A stretch of 64,000 nucleotides of DNA, from assembly GCA_032622095.1 (NCBI GenBank), contig CP136065.1, forward strand, positions 65,153,031 through 65,217,030, in the 5' to 3' direction. The DNA is from Siphonodentalium dalli (Eukaryota; Mollusca; Scaphopoda; Gadilida; Siphonodentaliidae). The translations under genes were made by a program, and so were the position numbers. Positions 44,435-53,335 of the stretch are shown here, piece by piece; positions within the stretch are counted from its first letter, which is position 1; each line of letters opens with the position of its first letter. The notes below the pieces were generated by a model, which did not search any database, was not told where the DNA came from, and saw only the letters and a program-made list of their open reading frames with translations.

Positions 44435-47357
44435 TGTTCCGGCTTCAACATATCCGCAACAGACTTTTCCGCCGAATGTGGATGTTCTGGTCGCTCCATC
44501 CTTACAAACTGTTCCATCCGCTCCATCCTTCCAAACTGTTCCGTCCGCTCCATCCGTTGTTCAACAAACTGTTCCGTTCGCCGCTCCACAACCACAAACT
44601 GTTCCGTTCGCTCAACAACCACAACCTGTTCCGTTCGCTCCACAACCACAAACTGTTCCGTTCGTTAGACCGCCGCAGACCGTTCCAGCCTTTCCGCCAC
44701 AACAAACTTTTCAATTCATTGCACCGGATCAGACTGTCCAGCAGACAATTCCTGTTCCGCCACAGCAGACGATTCCGCCACAGCAGACGATTCCGCCACT
44801 TCAAGCCTTACCACAGCTGAACGCTTTCCCTGGCCAATTGGCCTCCGTTATTACCAACGTGTTGGCCAATCACGCAGGTACGACGATCACCGATCAAGCT
44901 AGCTTACAATATCACCTATCGTCTGCCATTTCCAATATTATGCCAGATAATTTCCAAGTACCGGCTCCGGCAACTCTGGCATCAGCTGGAAACCCTCCTG
45001 GGATTCCGGATTTGCTGGATCCGGTCCATGGCTTGCCCAGTTTTCCACAGCACATGGGCAATTATAATTCAGTTCTCAAAACGGCACCTACTGTGCCTGT
45101 TTTGATAAGCTCCCATGTTTCTTCGAAATTGAAGGCTCAAGTCTGGGCCAATGAGCCAATCAACCTAGCTCTGTTATTACCGGATTCCTCTTCATCCAAT
45201 ACTACCGCTAGTTCCACTTTTGGTGTGGATTTTGATCCGGAGAGTGGTGCCTATCGGCCAGTTGTGGAAGTTCCTAAATCTCCAAGGGCAATTTCCACGG
45301 CTTACCGGTGGCACAAGGCTTTCCGCATTTTTATGGCTGTCTATTGCCAGCGGGATAGGGATGCGTTTGAAGCATTGCTGACATATGAAGAGCGAATCCA
45401 ACAGATGACCGAGATGGGTTATGATTGGCTCCTGTACGATCGGGAATTTCGCGCCCTCCGCTATGCCAACCCAACGGTCCGTTGGCAAGATACAAATTGG
45501 GACCTCCATTGGAGGGCGTCACCCCAATTAACACATCGTGCGCCTCCTTCGCACTCTCCATCAGCGTCTCCATCAACGCAACCTTTATTTGTGCCAAATA
45601 CATACTGGGGGAAGTTTCACCGGAACCAACCTTGTTCTGGCGATTGCGGGTTTTCCCACAGTTGCTTCAAATGTTTTCGTCCCCACAAAGCAATCTTTTG
45701 TAACATCCGGGCCCCAAAGAACGGTGGCTTTCGTAAGTCAGATCAGCCCAAAAACAGACCTTCTGCTCCCAACCCCGTGCACGTCAAAATACTAGCCGAC
45801 CTCCTACAGCGCTATAATGCCGCGAAGAGGGACTTTTTAGTTCAAGGTTTTTTACAGGGATTTTCTTTGGGCTGCCTACATACACGACCCCCTCCTCATG
45901 ATTCACATAATTTGAAATCGGCAGACGAGAATGGGGAGGTGCTCTTCCAGAAAATTACTGAGGAACTTCGGGCTGGTCGCGTGGCTGGCCCATTTCCTAC
46001 GAAACCCTTTTCTGATCTCGTTGTTTCACCCATTGGTTTAGTTCCCAAGAAAACACCAGGTAAATACCGAATGATTCAGCACCTCTCCCACCCACCTGGG
46101 GATTCTGTCAATGACCATATAGTAGCTGAATACAAGACTGTTCAATACGCTTCAATTCAATCTGCTATTGACTTGATTTTAAAGCTCCCACGTAATTCGT
46201 ACATGGCTACTTGTGATTTAGCAAATTCATTCCGAATTCTGCCTATTTCGCCAAATGATTACCCCCTTCTCGGTTTCAAATTTCGTGGTAATTATTACTA
46301 TGATAAAGCTTTGGTAATGGGCGCTTCCAGCAGTTGTTTCATATTCGAGGAATTCAGTACTTCTATCGAGTGGATGGCACGTGAACACCTCGGTCTCACC
46401 CGAATCACCCACTACTTAGATGACTATTTTCTCATCTGTCCAACGGAGACCCTAGCCTTAACCTATTTAGAATCGTTTGAAACCCTTTGTAAGCAGCTGG
46501 GGGTTCCTATAGCTACAGAAAAAACTCAGGGCCCGTCCACGTGCATCACATTTCTGGGTATCGAGTTAGATTCTGTGCAGATGATGGCACGTCTGCCAGC
46601 TGATAAGCTAGAAAAGTGTTTATCCCTCATTACTCAGTTCTTAAATCGTTCATCTGTATATTTGAAGGAGCTCCAATCACTTATTGGGCTCCTGAATTTC
46701 ACCTGCTCCGTCGTTTTACCAGGGCGAGTATTTCTTCGCCGTTTAATCAATCTGACAATGGGGGTACTCCATCCCAAGCACCATGTTAAACTCTCTGGAG
46801 AAGCAAAGCGCGACCTGCAACTTTGGCAGCAATTTTTGAGGGGCTTCAATGGCAAAACCTTATTTTTGGACCACCGATGGTTGTCAAGTCATAAACTATC
46901 ATTGTTTACCGATGCCGCAGGTTCGATAGGGTACGGCGCCATCTTTGGTGACCGTTATTTCCATGGCCTCTGGGAGGACTCCGAAAAGGCTATGAATATC
47001 GCCACATTGGAACTTTATCCTATTGTACTTGCTCTCCGTATGTGGGGCCATTTAATGCAAAACAAATGTATTCTATTTTTCTCTGATAACATGGCTGTAG
47101 TTTCAGTGATTAATGCTCAAACAGCCAAAGATAAACATCTCTTGGCGCTACTCCGACTGCTAGTTTTATCCTGTTTGGAACATAATATCTTATTTAAATC
47201 AACCTACCTAACTTCAGCCATTAATGTGCTTGCCGATTTACTCTCCCGTTCACAGGTGGACGAGTTCAAGAAACGTGCCCCACCTGGTCCCAAGATCAAC
47301 GAGGAAATCCCACCGGACTGGTCGCTTCACAACTGGTTGACACGGCAAACACGCTGA
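44175..47357 (+). CDS. Gag-reverse transcriptase-RNase H polyprotein (Ngaro)
   Basis: 1060 codons open from 44175 (first codon TTG; the natural start is probably the gag ATG at 43937 across a frame break). Residues about 100-230 are Pro/Gln/Phe-rich repeats of the QTVPFAPQP type. A zinc-knuckle-like cluster with C487, C491, H495, C497, C500, H504 and C509 matches the cysteine-histidine motif at the end of DIRS/Ngaro Gag. The reverse transcriptase follows with VPKKTPGKYRMIQHL at about 623-637, motif A with Asp681 (ATCDLANSFRI), and the catalytic YLDD at 747-750. RNase H has Asp913 (FTDAAG), Glu946 (ATLELYP), Asp971 (FFSDN) and Asp1021 (NVLADLLSR). All key catalytic residues are present. No protease or DDE integrase is seen. 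The end overlaps the tyrosine recombinase frame. Confidence 0.92.
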   Translation: MAQIRIPLRFTPGQCYRYITTTSTSTTSTQMYMDRGTLGYQPSTAVSYVPPVSGPSWSSPWRLEVAQDNMQLAVSNPRLNYLHQPGNVPASTYPQQTFPPNVDVLVAPSLQTVPSAPSFQTVPSAPSVVQQTVPFAAPQPQTVPFAQQPQPVPFAPQPQTVPFVRPPQTVPAFPPQQTFQFIAPDQTVQQTIPVPPQQTIPPQQTIPPLQALPQLNAFPGQLASVITNVLANHAGTTITDQASLQYHLSSAISNIMPDNFQVPAPATLASAGNPPGIPDLLDPVHGLPSFPQHMGNYNSVLKTAPTVPVLISSHVSSKLKAQVWANEPINLALLLPDSSSSNTTASSTFGVDFDPESGAYRPVVEVPKSPRAISTAYRWHKAFRIFMAVYCQRDRDAFEALLTYEERIQQMTEMGYDWLLYDREFRALRYANPTVRWQDTNWDLHWRASPQLTHRAPPSHSPSASPSTQPLFVPNTYWGKFHRNQPCSGDCGFSHSCFKCFRPHKAIFCNIRAPKNGGFRKSDQPKNRPSAPNPVHVKILADLLQRYNAAKRDFLVQGFLQGFSLGCLHTRPPPHDSHNLKSADENGEVLFQKITEELRAGRVAGPFPTKPFSDLVVSPIGLVPKKTPGKYRMIQHLSHPPGDSVNDHIVAEYKTVQYASIQSAIDLILKLPRNSYMATCDLANSFRILPISPNDYPLLGFKFRGNYYYDKALVMGASSSCFIFEEFSTSIEWMAREHLGLTRITHYLDDYFLICPTETLALTYLESFETLCKQLGVPIATEKTQGPSTCITFLGIELDSVQMMARLPADKLEKCLSLITQFLNRSSVYLKELQSLIGLLNFTCSVVLPGRVFLRRLINLTMGVLHPKHHVKLSGEAKRDLQLWQQFLRGFNGKTLFLDHRWLSSHKLSLFTDAAGSIGYGAIFGDRYFHGLWEDSEKAMNIATLELYPIVLALRMWGHLMQNKCILFFSDNMAVVSVINAQTAKDKHLLALLRLLVLSCLEHNILFKSTYLTSAINVLADLLSRSQVDEFKKRAPPGPKINEEIPPDWSLHNWLTRQTR

Positions 47358-47362
47358 TAAAA

Positions 47363-48231
47363 AACTCCCTATCCAAGACCTCTACTCTGCAATATCAAGC
47401 GGCTTGTTCCAAATATGCTTCATTTTGTCATACCCTTTGCATTCCGGAACAATGGCCTATCCCCTTGGATACGTTGTGCATTTTTATCGCGTATTTGTTC
47501 CGACAATTGTATGCACCCACATCAATCGTTTCCATTATCAGTGCATTATCCTACTACCATAAGATGCGCAACTTGGTTGATTATACCCATGCCTTCTTGA
47601 TCAAAAAGATTATAGTGGGAGCGCAACGTTTACGGCCTGTTATGGATATCAGGCTCCCTATAACTTTACCTATTTTGCATCGTTTGATTTCTGCGGTAGG
47701 CACAACAACTAAGGTGTATTATGAACAGGTCCTTTACTCAGCGATGTTCTGTATCGCATTCTATGCCCTTGCACGTATTGGTGAGCTCTGCCCAAAAACT
47801 AAGCGCGATGCATCTCATGTCCTCCAGCGCGATGACTGCCACTTACAGTCGCAGTCTGCTACCTTGACCTTTCGGTCTTTTAAGCACAACATCCAACAAC
47901 GGCCTCATTCAATTTCCATTCAGTCTCAGAGGGCTCGTGTCTTTTGCCCTATCTTTCTACTCACAAGATATTTGGCGGTGCGGACCACCACCACTGGTCC
48001 TTTATTTTGCACAATTAATGGGGCCCCAATTTACGTCGACATTTTGATCAAACACTTATTCACGCTCTTACATTTTGCAATCTAGACAGCAAGGTTTTTA
48101 AGGGTCATTCATTCCGCATTGGGGCGGCAAGCCTAGCGGCCCAACTCGGTCTCTCGGATCTCCAAATTCAACACCTTGGTCGTTGGCATACCGATGCATT
48201 CAAAAAGTATATTCGTCAAATCCCGTTTTAG
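47363..48231 (+). CDS. Tyrosine recombinase, frameshifted near its C-terminus
   Basis: The recombinase frame is -1 relative to the RT/RNase H ORF and remains open upstream across that ORF's stop (47355-47357), so expression by -1 frameshifting or reinitiation is plausible. From about 47363 the core-binding region is recognisable (SKTSTLQYQAACSKYASFC). The first catalytic Arg is at 47774-47776 in YALARIGELC. This frame stops at 48085. The C-terminal catalytic boxes continue in another frame at about 48086-48231: His at 48106 and Arg at 48115 (GHSFRIGAAS, the H-x-x-R box), His/Trp in LGRWHTD, and the nucleophile Tyr at 48208-48210 (FKKYIRQ), then TAG. A single indel around 48050-48085 therefore separates the catalytic Tyr from the rest. 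A sequencing error is possible. Confidence 0.85.
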
Positions 48232-48572
48232 GGTCTCAGTCTGTTTCAGTCTCCGTTGACTTATATGATGGCTATCTATTTGGATATGCCTTATATTCTG
48301 TACCTGTTACGTATGTTCACATTGCCAGGGGGAAACAGCGCCCCTCCTGCTACTGGCTTGGCTTGGGCGTCTCTGGCTGGAGGGGAGTTGTTTCACATTT
48401 GCTTGGTCATCATATATCCTGCATAGTCTCATATTAGGTTTGTTTTTTAGCTTTGTACATATGTAGTTTCATTTGCTCATTATCACCCGTTTGTTCTCTT
48501 CTGGGGCCTCCGTTCCTTTTCCCTGGTGGCCGAGATGGTTCTATTGTTGTCCCGACAACAATCGATCCATCT
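48232..48572. other. Ngaro 3' untranslated region
   Basis: From the recombinase stop to repeat B1. No coding sequence; contains a local AGGGGGAAACAGCGCCCCTC hairpin-like stretch near 48329. Confidence 0.4.
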
Positions 48573-48749
48573 GTGGCGGTTTGATCGTCCACCAGTCAAA
48601 TTTTGACTCCTGTTTGATGCTTTTTAATATGACAAACATAAATAAATTTCTATATATTTTATCAGAATAAACAGAGAGTCCAAACGGGAAACTATTGTTG
48701 CTGTTGTTTTCATAACCTATAAATATTGGAGGGTTGGGGTTCATAAATA
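48573..48749 (+). repeat. Ngaro split direct repeat B1
   Basis: 177 bp from GTGGCGGTTTGATCGTCCAC to GGTTCATAAATA, matched at 49586-49762 (offset 1013) with about one difference. Confidence 0.9.
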
Positions 48750-48878
48750 ATGGTAAGAGAGGCACAGCTTGTCTTAGCTATTTATGGAACCCAGCCCATT
48801 AGTAATTCAATCTGCTATGCAGCGATCAGCTGTTGCAAAATCGTAAACACCTGCAAGAGGATACTCGCAGAATATCAT

Positions 48879-49170
48879 CTTACCAAGCGAAATGCTTAGA
48901 TTACTTCCCACTAAGAATATCATAACAAACGTAATGAAAATAAGTATAATATATAATATTTGACATTTAAAAGATACTGTTAGGTAAATCTCTTGTTTTA
49001 CGAAATAATGTATCAGAAATAAGATGGAACTATTTTCATGCGCGGAAGACTACTTTGTTTATCAAGAGGAGCGGATGCCCCGGGATTCCTTCTCTTTTCT
49101 GGCTGCGACTACAGCAGAAAAGTAAACATCGTACTGTCGCCAGAAAAGAGCAGATATCATTCAAAGTTTT
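48879..49170 (+). repeat. Ngaro split direct repeat A2
   Basis: Second copy of A1, including the 33-codon frame (49024-49125) and the 12-bp stem-loop (49092-49103, 49139-49150). Confidence 0.9.
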
Positions 49171-49585
49171 CCCACCACCACCCCATCTACCTCACCAATA
49201 TCTGTTATATTAGACCATGTCTATTTTGTGGGTTGATGTCGATATCAAACTTTGGTGACGCGCTTGTATCGCTCACCTTTCCATACTTCTGGTATCTATA
49301 TCATTCCACCCTAATTGGTTTTTACATCAGAGATCTACATCATTCACCATACAAAATTTGGTTCTACACAGTCGGCTGTGGTGGTTAGCTGTGACGCGCC
49401 TGTATCGCTCACGGCTATCCCTTATGGCACGACAATTTAAATTACATCAATTACTTGGCATCCCTGGCATGCATCTGGGGGGCAACGCGCCTGTATCGCT
49501 TTCCTTTCCGGTTGCACTGCCAGTGCTATACTCATTCTCTTGCTTTCATTCATTTCATCATTGTGTGATTTTATGTCTATCACTG
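49171..49585. other. A2-B2 spacer with three copies of a 20-bp motif
   Basis: GACGCGCTTGTATCGCTCAC at 49257-49276, GACGCGCCTGTATCGCTCAC at 49393-49412, and a variant AACGCGCCTGTATCGCT at about 49484-49500. Non-coding; described Ngaro elements have A2 and B2 adjoining, so this spacer is unusual. Confidence 0.6.
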
Positions 49586-49762
49586 GTGGCGGTTTGATCG
49601 TCCACCAGTCAAATTTTGACTCCTGTTTGATGCTTTTTAATATGACAAACATAAATAAATTTCAATATATTTTATCAGAATAAACAGAGAGTCCAAACGG
49701 GAAACTATTGTTGCTGTTGTTTTCATAACCTATAAATATTGGAGGGTTGGGGTTCATAAATA
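49586..49762 (+). repeat. Ngaro split direct repeat B2 (3' end)
   Basis: Second copy of B1, marking the right limit of the element as far as repeats define it. No target duplication was seen, as expected for recombinase-mediated integration. Confidence 0.88.
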
Positions 49763-50655
49763 TGATATAACAACATCATATTGTAGATAAGATGGAAACA
49801 GAGCCTCCATTTCCATCTTTCTATCGTTCCATCTTTCATGTCCATCGGTTCTAAGTGAAAGAGGGTCAATGGCAGAGGGGTTGAGAATTTAGAAATGGAG
49901 AAGAAAGGAATAGAAGAGTGTGAAAAAATAAATGTAATTTCAATTTTTAAAACTATTTTTCTGACATGTAAAAACAATGAGACATGGCTGAACTAATAGC
50001 AATTTTATAAATCCGTAGCTGGGGTTCGAATTGAGTATGAATATTGATCAAATTTATATTTATATAACTTTTATTTTTACAAGCTACAGTAAAACAAACA
50101 GTCTAACAAGTAAACTGTTGAATGGGAACTGGTGTCTTTCCTCCAGGGAATCACATTCAATTAGTTTTAAAAGGATCTGTATAATGGTGTCATGTGGCAA
50201 TCCTTCATGCAGAATAATACATCCAATGGGATCCTTCATTCTAATCAAGAGCTCATATGGAGGTAGAGGGCTGAAGAATGTTACCGAGAATCTGTAGCGA
50301 CCAGTTCAATCAATTGAAAGCCTTGTGATCATAATACGAAATTCAAAGCTCTCCTGAGCGCAATATCAGGATAAAAGCGAGCAGAACGAAATCGGTGAAG
50401 CAGACGTGATATATTGAACCAGACACAAAGAGTAATCTCCCCTGCAACTTGCAAAAAGTATCTAATTTCTCGCGAGACCATGGAGGGTTTTGTAGCGAGA
50501 TGAAAGAGAGAGATTGTAATGAAATGAATAAGGGATTTTATACACGATTCAAATTAAAAGTCACACCAGTCCCTTAGTTCAAACAGAGCAATGATGGAAG
50601 TCATATCAGTGCAAATCATTTATTGGTATTTAAGTCAAAGACCGATGTCATGATG
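49763..50655. other. Non-coding stretch, nothing recognised
   Basis: Sequence right of the Ngaro element, without gene or matched repeat. Confidence 0.4.
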
Positions 50656-50663
50656 TCCATGCC

Positions 50664-51295
50664 CAAGCCTTTGTTTAGTGTGCCTGTCATTTGCAGAATG
50701 AGGTCCCCAGAGGGTGAATTTAGTGACGCCATCCCATGTCAGCTGATTTACTATCTGCACAGCGGGCTGGCATTACCAAATTCTCCTCTTGGGACCTCAT
50801 TCTGCATGGCCTCATCTGCTATGTGAGACATAGGCTCATGCAGATTGAAGTTCCCAAATGGTGAATATTGTGATGTGCACCCACTGGAAACCTTGATTAT
50901 GCAATACATGTGTTAGCTTCCAATTTGGGGATATAGAAAAACTAAACCAAAAAAGAAATAGAATCTATGTGAAGAAGTTTCTATAGAAATATGATAATAA
51001 AGAAACTTTCCAGAGAAGAATGAGGTCCCCAGTGGGTGAATTTAGTGATGCTAGCACGCTATGCCGGATAGCATCACTAAATTCACCCTCTGGTGACCTC
51101 ATTCTCAAGCCTTGAAATTGGGTGTCTGTCATTTGCAGAATGAGGTCCCCAGAGGGAGAATTTAGTGATGCTACCCCGCATAGAGGGGTAGCATCACTAA
51201 ATTCACCCTCTGGGGACCTCATTCTGCAAATGACAGACACCCTATTTCAAGGCTTGCTCATTCTGTAAATGACAGGTACCTTATTCTCAGGCCTG
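50664..51295 (+). mobile_element. Family A MITE with a second family A MITE inserted
   Basis: The outer copy runs from CAAGCCTTTG to CTCAGGCCTG. It includes the full core (GAAATAGAATCTATGTGAAG, TTTCTATAGAAATATGATAA) and carries the nested copy at 51106-51256. Confidence 0.75.
51106..51256 (+). mobile_element. Short palindromic family A MITE nested in the previous copy
   Basis: 151 bp, an almost perfect foldback meeting at ACCCCGCATAGAGGGGT. Flanks CTCATTCT are identical at 51098-51105 and 51257-51264, and the target lies in the right arm of the outer copy. This shows that the short palindromic form itself was mobile. Confidence 0.85.
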
Positions 51296-51383
51296 GTATT
51301 TTGGATGGGGGTATAATAATAACAATGTTAATCTATTTCTCCATGTTCTTCTTAGTGGTGACGTTTTTACAGACTTTAATATA

Positions 51384-51596
51384 CAGTAATGCCCTAAATA
51401 ATCGATTCCTTAAACACAGCAGAATTATGGGTAACTTTTCAGGATTTAGTCGGAAATATGGCTTGTTGCCATTCATCAGAAAGCTCTCAATGAGAGCTTT
51501 CCGATGAATGGCAACAAGCCATATTTCTGACTAAATCCTGAAAAGTTACCCATAATTCTGATGTGGTTAAGGAGTCGATTATTTAGGGCATAACTG
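51384..51596 (+). mobile_element. Family B MITE copy
   Basis: TA at 51382-51383 and 51597-51598; foldback arms meet at GAAAGCTCTCAATGAGAGCT. Confidence 0.85.
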
Positions 51597-51945
51597 TATT
51601 TACCCATTTATGCACTATGAGTACCTTCAATCCCTTTAACTAATGTATCAGTTATATTTTATCATTGATCTTGTTTGCATACAATTGATGTTTTTTGCAA
51701 CTTGCCAAGAGAACTCAACATGAAAAATAACACCCATACAATTAGCGGCATTAATTAAGAAGACAGCAGAACTATATTAGACATTCAAGAATCACTCGAT
51801 CAGTCAAGCATCGATGCACACAGAAGCAAAATGTCGATGATAACAGGGCCAAACAATGTCAAGCAATTTGAAGCAGTTGTAAAAAGGAATTGACCATTGT
51901 GTAAAAACACTTAGCGTGTGCATACTAAATTTTCACATTATAAAG

Positions 51946-52145
51946 CACCAATGTCTGGACAGTTGCTTTTAGCGATTGTGACATAATCGATGTTGATTAC
52001 AAGGAATGCACCTGCAGCCACTGTGGGCTCCATGCAGGTATTCACACCTGGATTTAACGAGTTCCTAACTGCAGAATATTAGAAAATCAGACCTGGCATT
52101 GGCTCGTAGAATGCAGGTAATTATAGCAACCACCAAGGGTGCTTA
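51946..52145 (+). repeat. Diverged duplication flanking the 29-bp minisatellite, left copy
   Basis: Matches 58285-58460 in order: GATTGTGACATAATCGATGT, CACACCTGGATTTAA, ATCAGACCTGGCATTGGCTC, AGAATGCAGGTAATTA. A further match (GAGAGTCTAGAGATACATTC) comes about 1 kb later at 53178, while in the right copy it follows directly. Confidence 0.7.
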
Positions 52146-52214
52146 TACCTAAGGCAGGTGAATGACGTCATATCATTTTTTCTATATCCATCAGTGATTT
52201 TTCAAGATCGCGGG

Positions 52215-52777
52215 CAGAGTTCGCGCTGCCACTTGCCAAATTTGCCAATGGCAAAAATAATTCACATTTGGCAAGTCACTTTTTAATTCCTCAATATAGT
52301 TGAAAAATATCGGTCAATCAATACCATTCATTTTAGGAAACTATTACTATAAAATTATATTAGTGGTGTTTTATATGGTTTCGGAAAAGTTAACACCTCC
52401 ATTAAGATGCAGATAATCTGGTAACATTATTATCGATGGGTGGATGGATTGATTACATTACATACATGGTGGTGTTTACATATGTGATGTTCCCTTCTGA
52501 TGAAGCAACTCCTCTACCATTTTATTGTTCTGTGATTGGTTTATTGTTGCATGATAAACCACAATAGAGATGCGAGTATAATTATTAACTAACTGCTTTC
52601 CTGTCGATATCAAACGTCGTTCAAACCGAGAGTGTCGAAACATAAAACCCAAACAAGGTTGCAGAAAATGATACTATCGGGAATAACATTTGGCAAATTC
52701 TAATAGATTATTGCAAAAAATATTTTCATTTGGCAAATTATTTGGCAAAAGTAAATTTTAGTCCAGCGCGGACCCTG
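52215..52777 (+). mobile_element. hAT-type MITE with TTTGGCAAAT subterminal repeats
   Basis: Ends CAGAGTTCGCGCTG and CAGCGCGGACCCTG, with a perfect 8-bp duplication ATCGCGGG (52207-52214, 52778-52785). Several TTTGGCAA/TTGGCAAG repeats lie just inside each end. Related in its ends to 56342-57307. No coding capacity. Confidence 0.85.
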
Positions 52778-52785
52778 ATCGCGGG

Positions 52786-53335
52786 TATAGATTTTGGAGG
52801 AATTGTCACGTTACTTCCAGTTAGCAACCGTGTGGAGATTGCAAAAAACGCGGAATTGGAAATGAAGCATCGTGATAAAAATGAAAGTAACTACTTCACA
52901 ACTTACGATGAATTCACATGTGATTTAAGTCTATTAATTTCATTTAGACCCATTTCGTTGGTCAGCTTAATGAAAAAGCAAAATGAAGAAGTCATGACGA
53001 TAATCCAGACAAGATTTTACAATCCACGACACGTCTTGTCAATTTGGCATGTCGTCTCCGTCGTGACTGCATGATGTTACATAAATTATTCTTAGCGTTA
53101 TGTCACCGAAAAAAGGCAAATTTGAGGCACACCATGTGTGGTTGCTCCACTACGTGTCACGTACGATTCATATTATGAGAGTCTAGAGATACATTCAGGA
53201 AACACTGAGTGGAAGCGGGAATAGGTACATCTCTAGATCTATCTAGAGTCCAGAGAAAATTCAAGAAAAATGATTTGAGAGGCAGCTAGTGTATGTGCAT
53301 TCAGGGTTATGACACCACTGGCAAGTGGTCCAGCT
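52786..53335. other. Non-coding stretch before the minisatellite
   Basis: No gene. A 114-codon open frame starting at TTG inside the MITE end has no recognisable domain. At 53175-53240 lies the tail of the flanking duplication. Confidence 0.4.

Larger units (their letters stand above)
42208..49762 (+). mobile_element. Ngaro-type tyrosine-recombinase retrotransposon
   Basis: A 7.55-kb element with split direct repeats in the order A1 (42208-42499), coding region, B1 (48573-48749), A2 (48879-49170), B2 (49586-49762). This architecture, with RT/RNase H followed by a tyrosine recombinase instead of a DDE integrase, defines the DIRS-order Ngaro and PAT groups. An SGNH hydrolase ORF and the absence of a visible methyltransferase domain favour Ngaro. 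A1 and A2 differ at about one position in 292 bp, and B1 and B2 at about one in 177, so insertion is recent. Two frame breaks make this copy probably non-autonomous. Unusually, B1, A2 and B2 are not contiguous: 129 bp and 415 bp separate them. Confidence 0.88.

Noticed and set aside
44242-44820. Arginine/glutamate- or leucine-rich frames over the gag region
   Set aside because: They are out-of-frame readings of the Pro/Gln repeat of Gag.
52730-53074. 114-codon open frame
   Set aside because: Begins at TTG within the subterminal repeats of a hAT MITE, runs across the element boundary and shows no domain.
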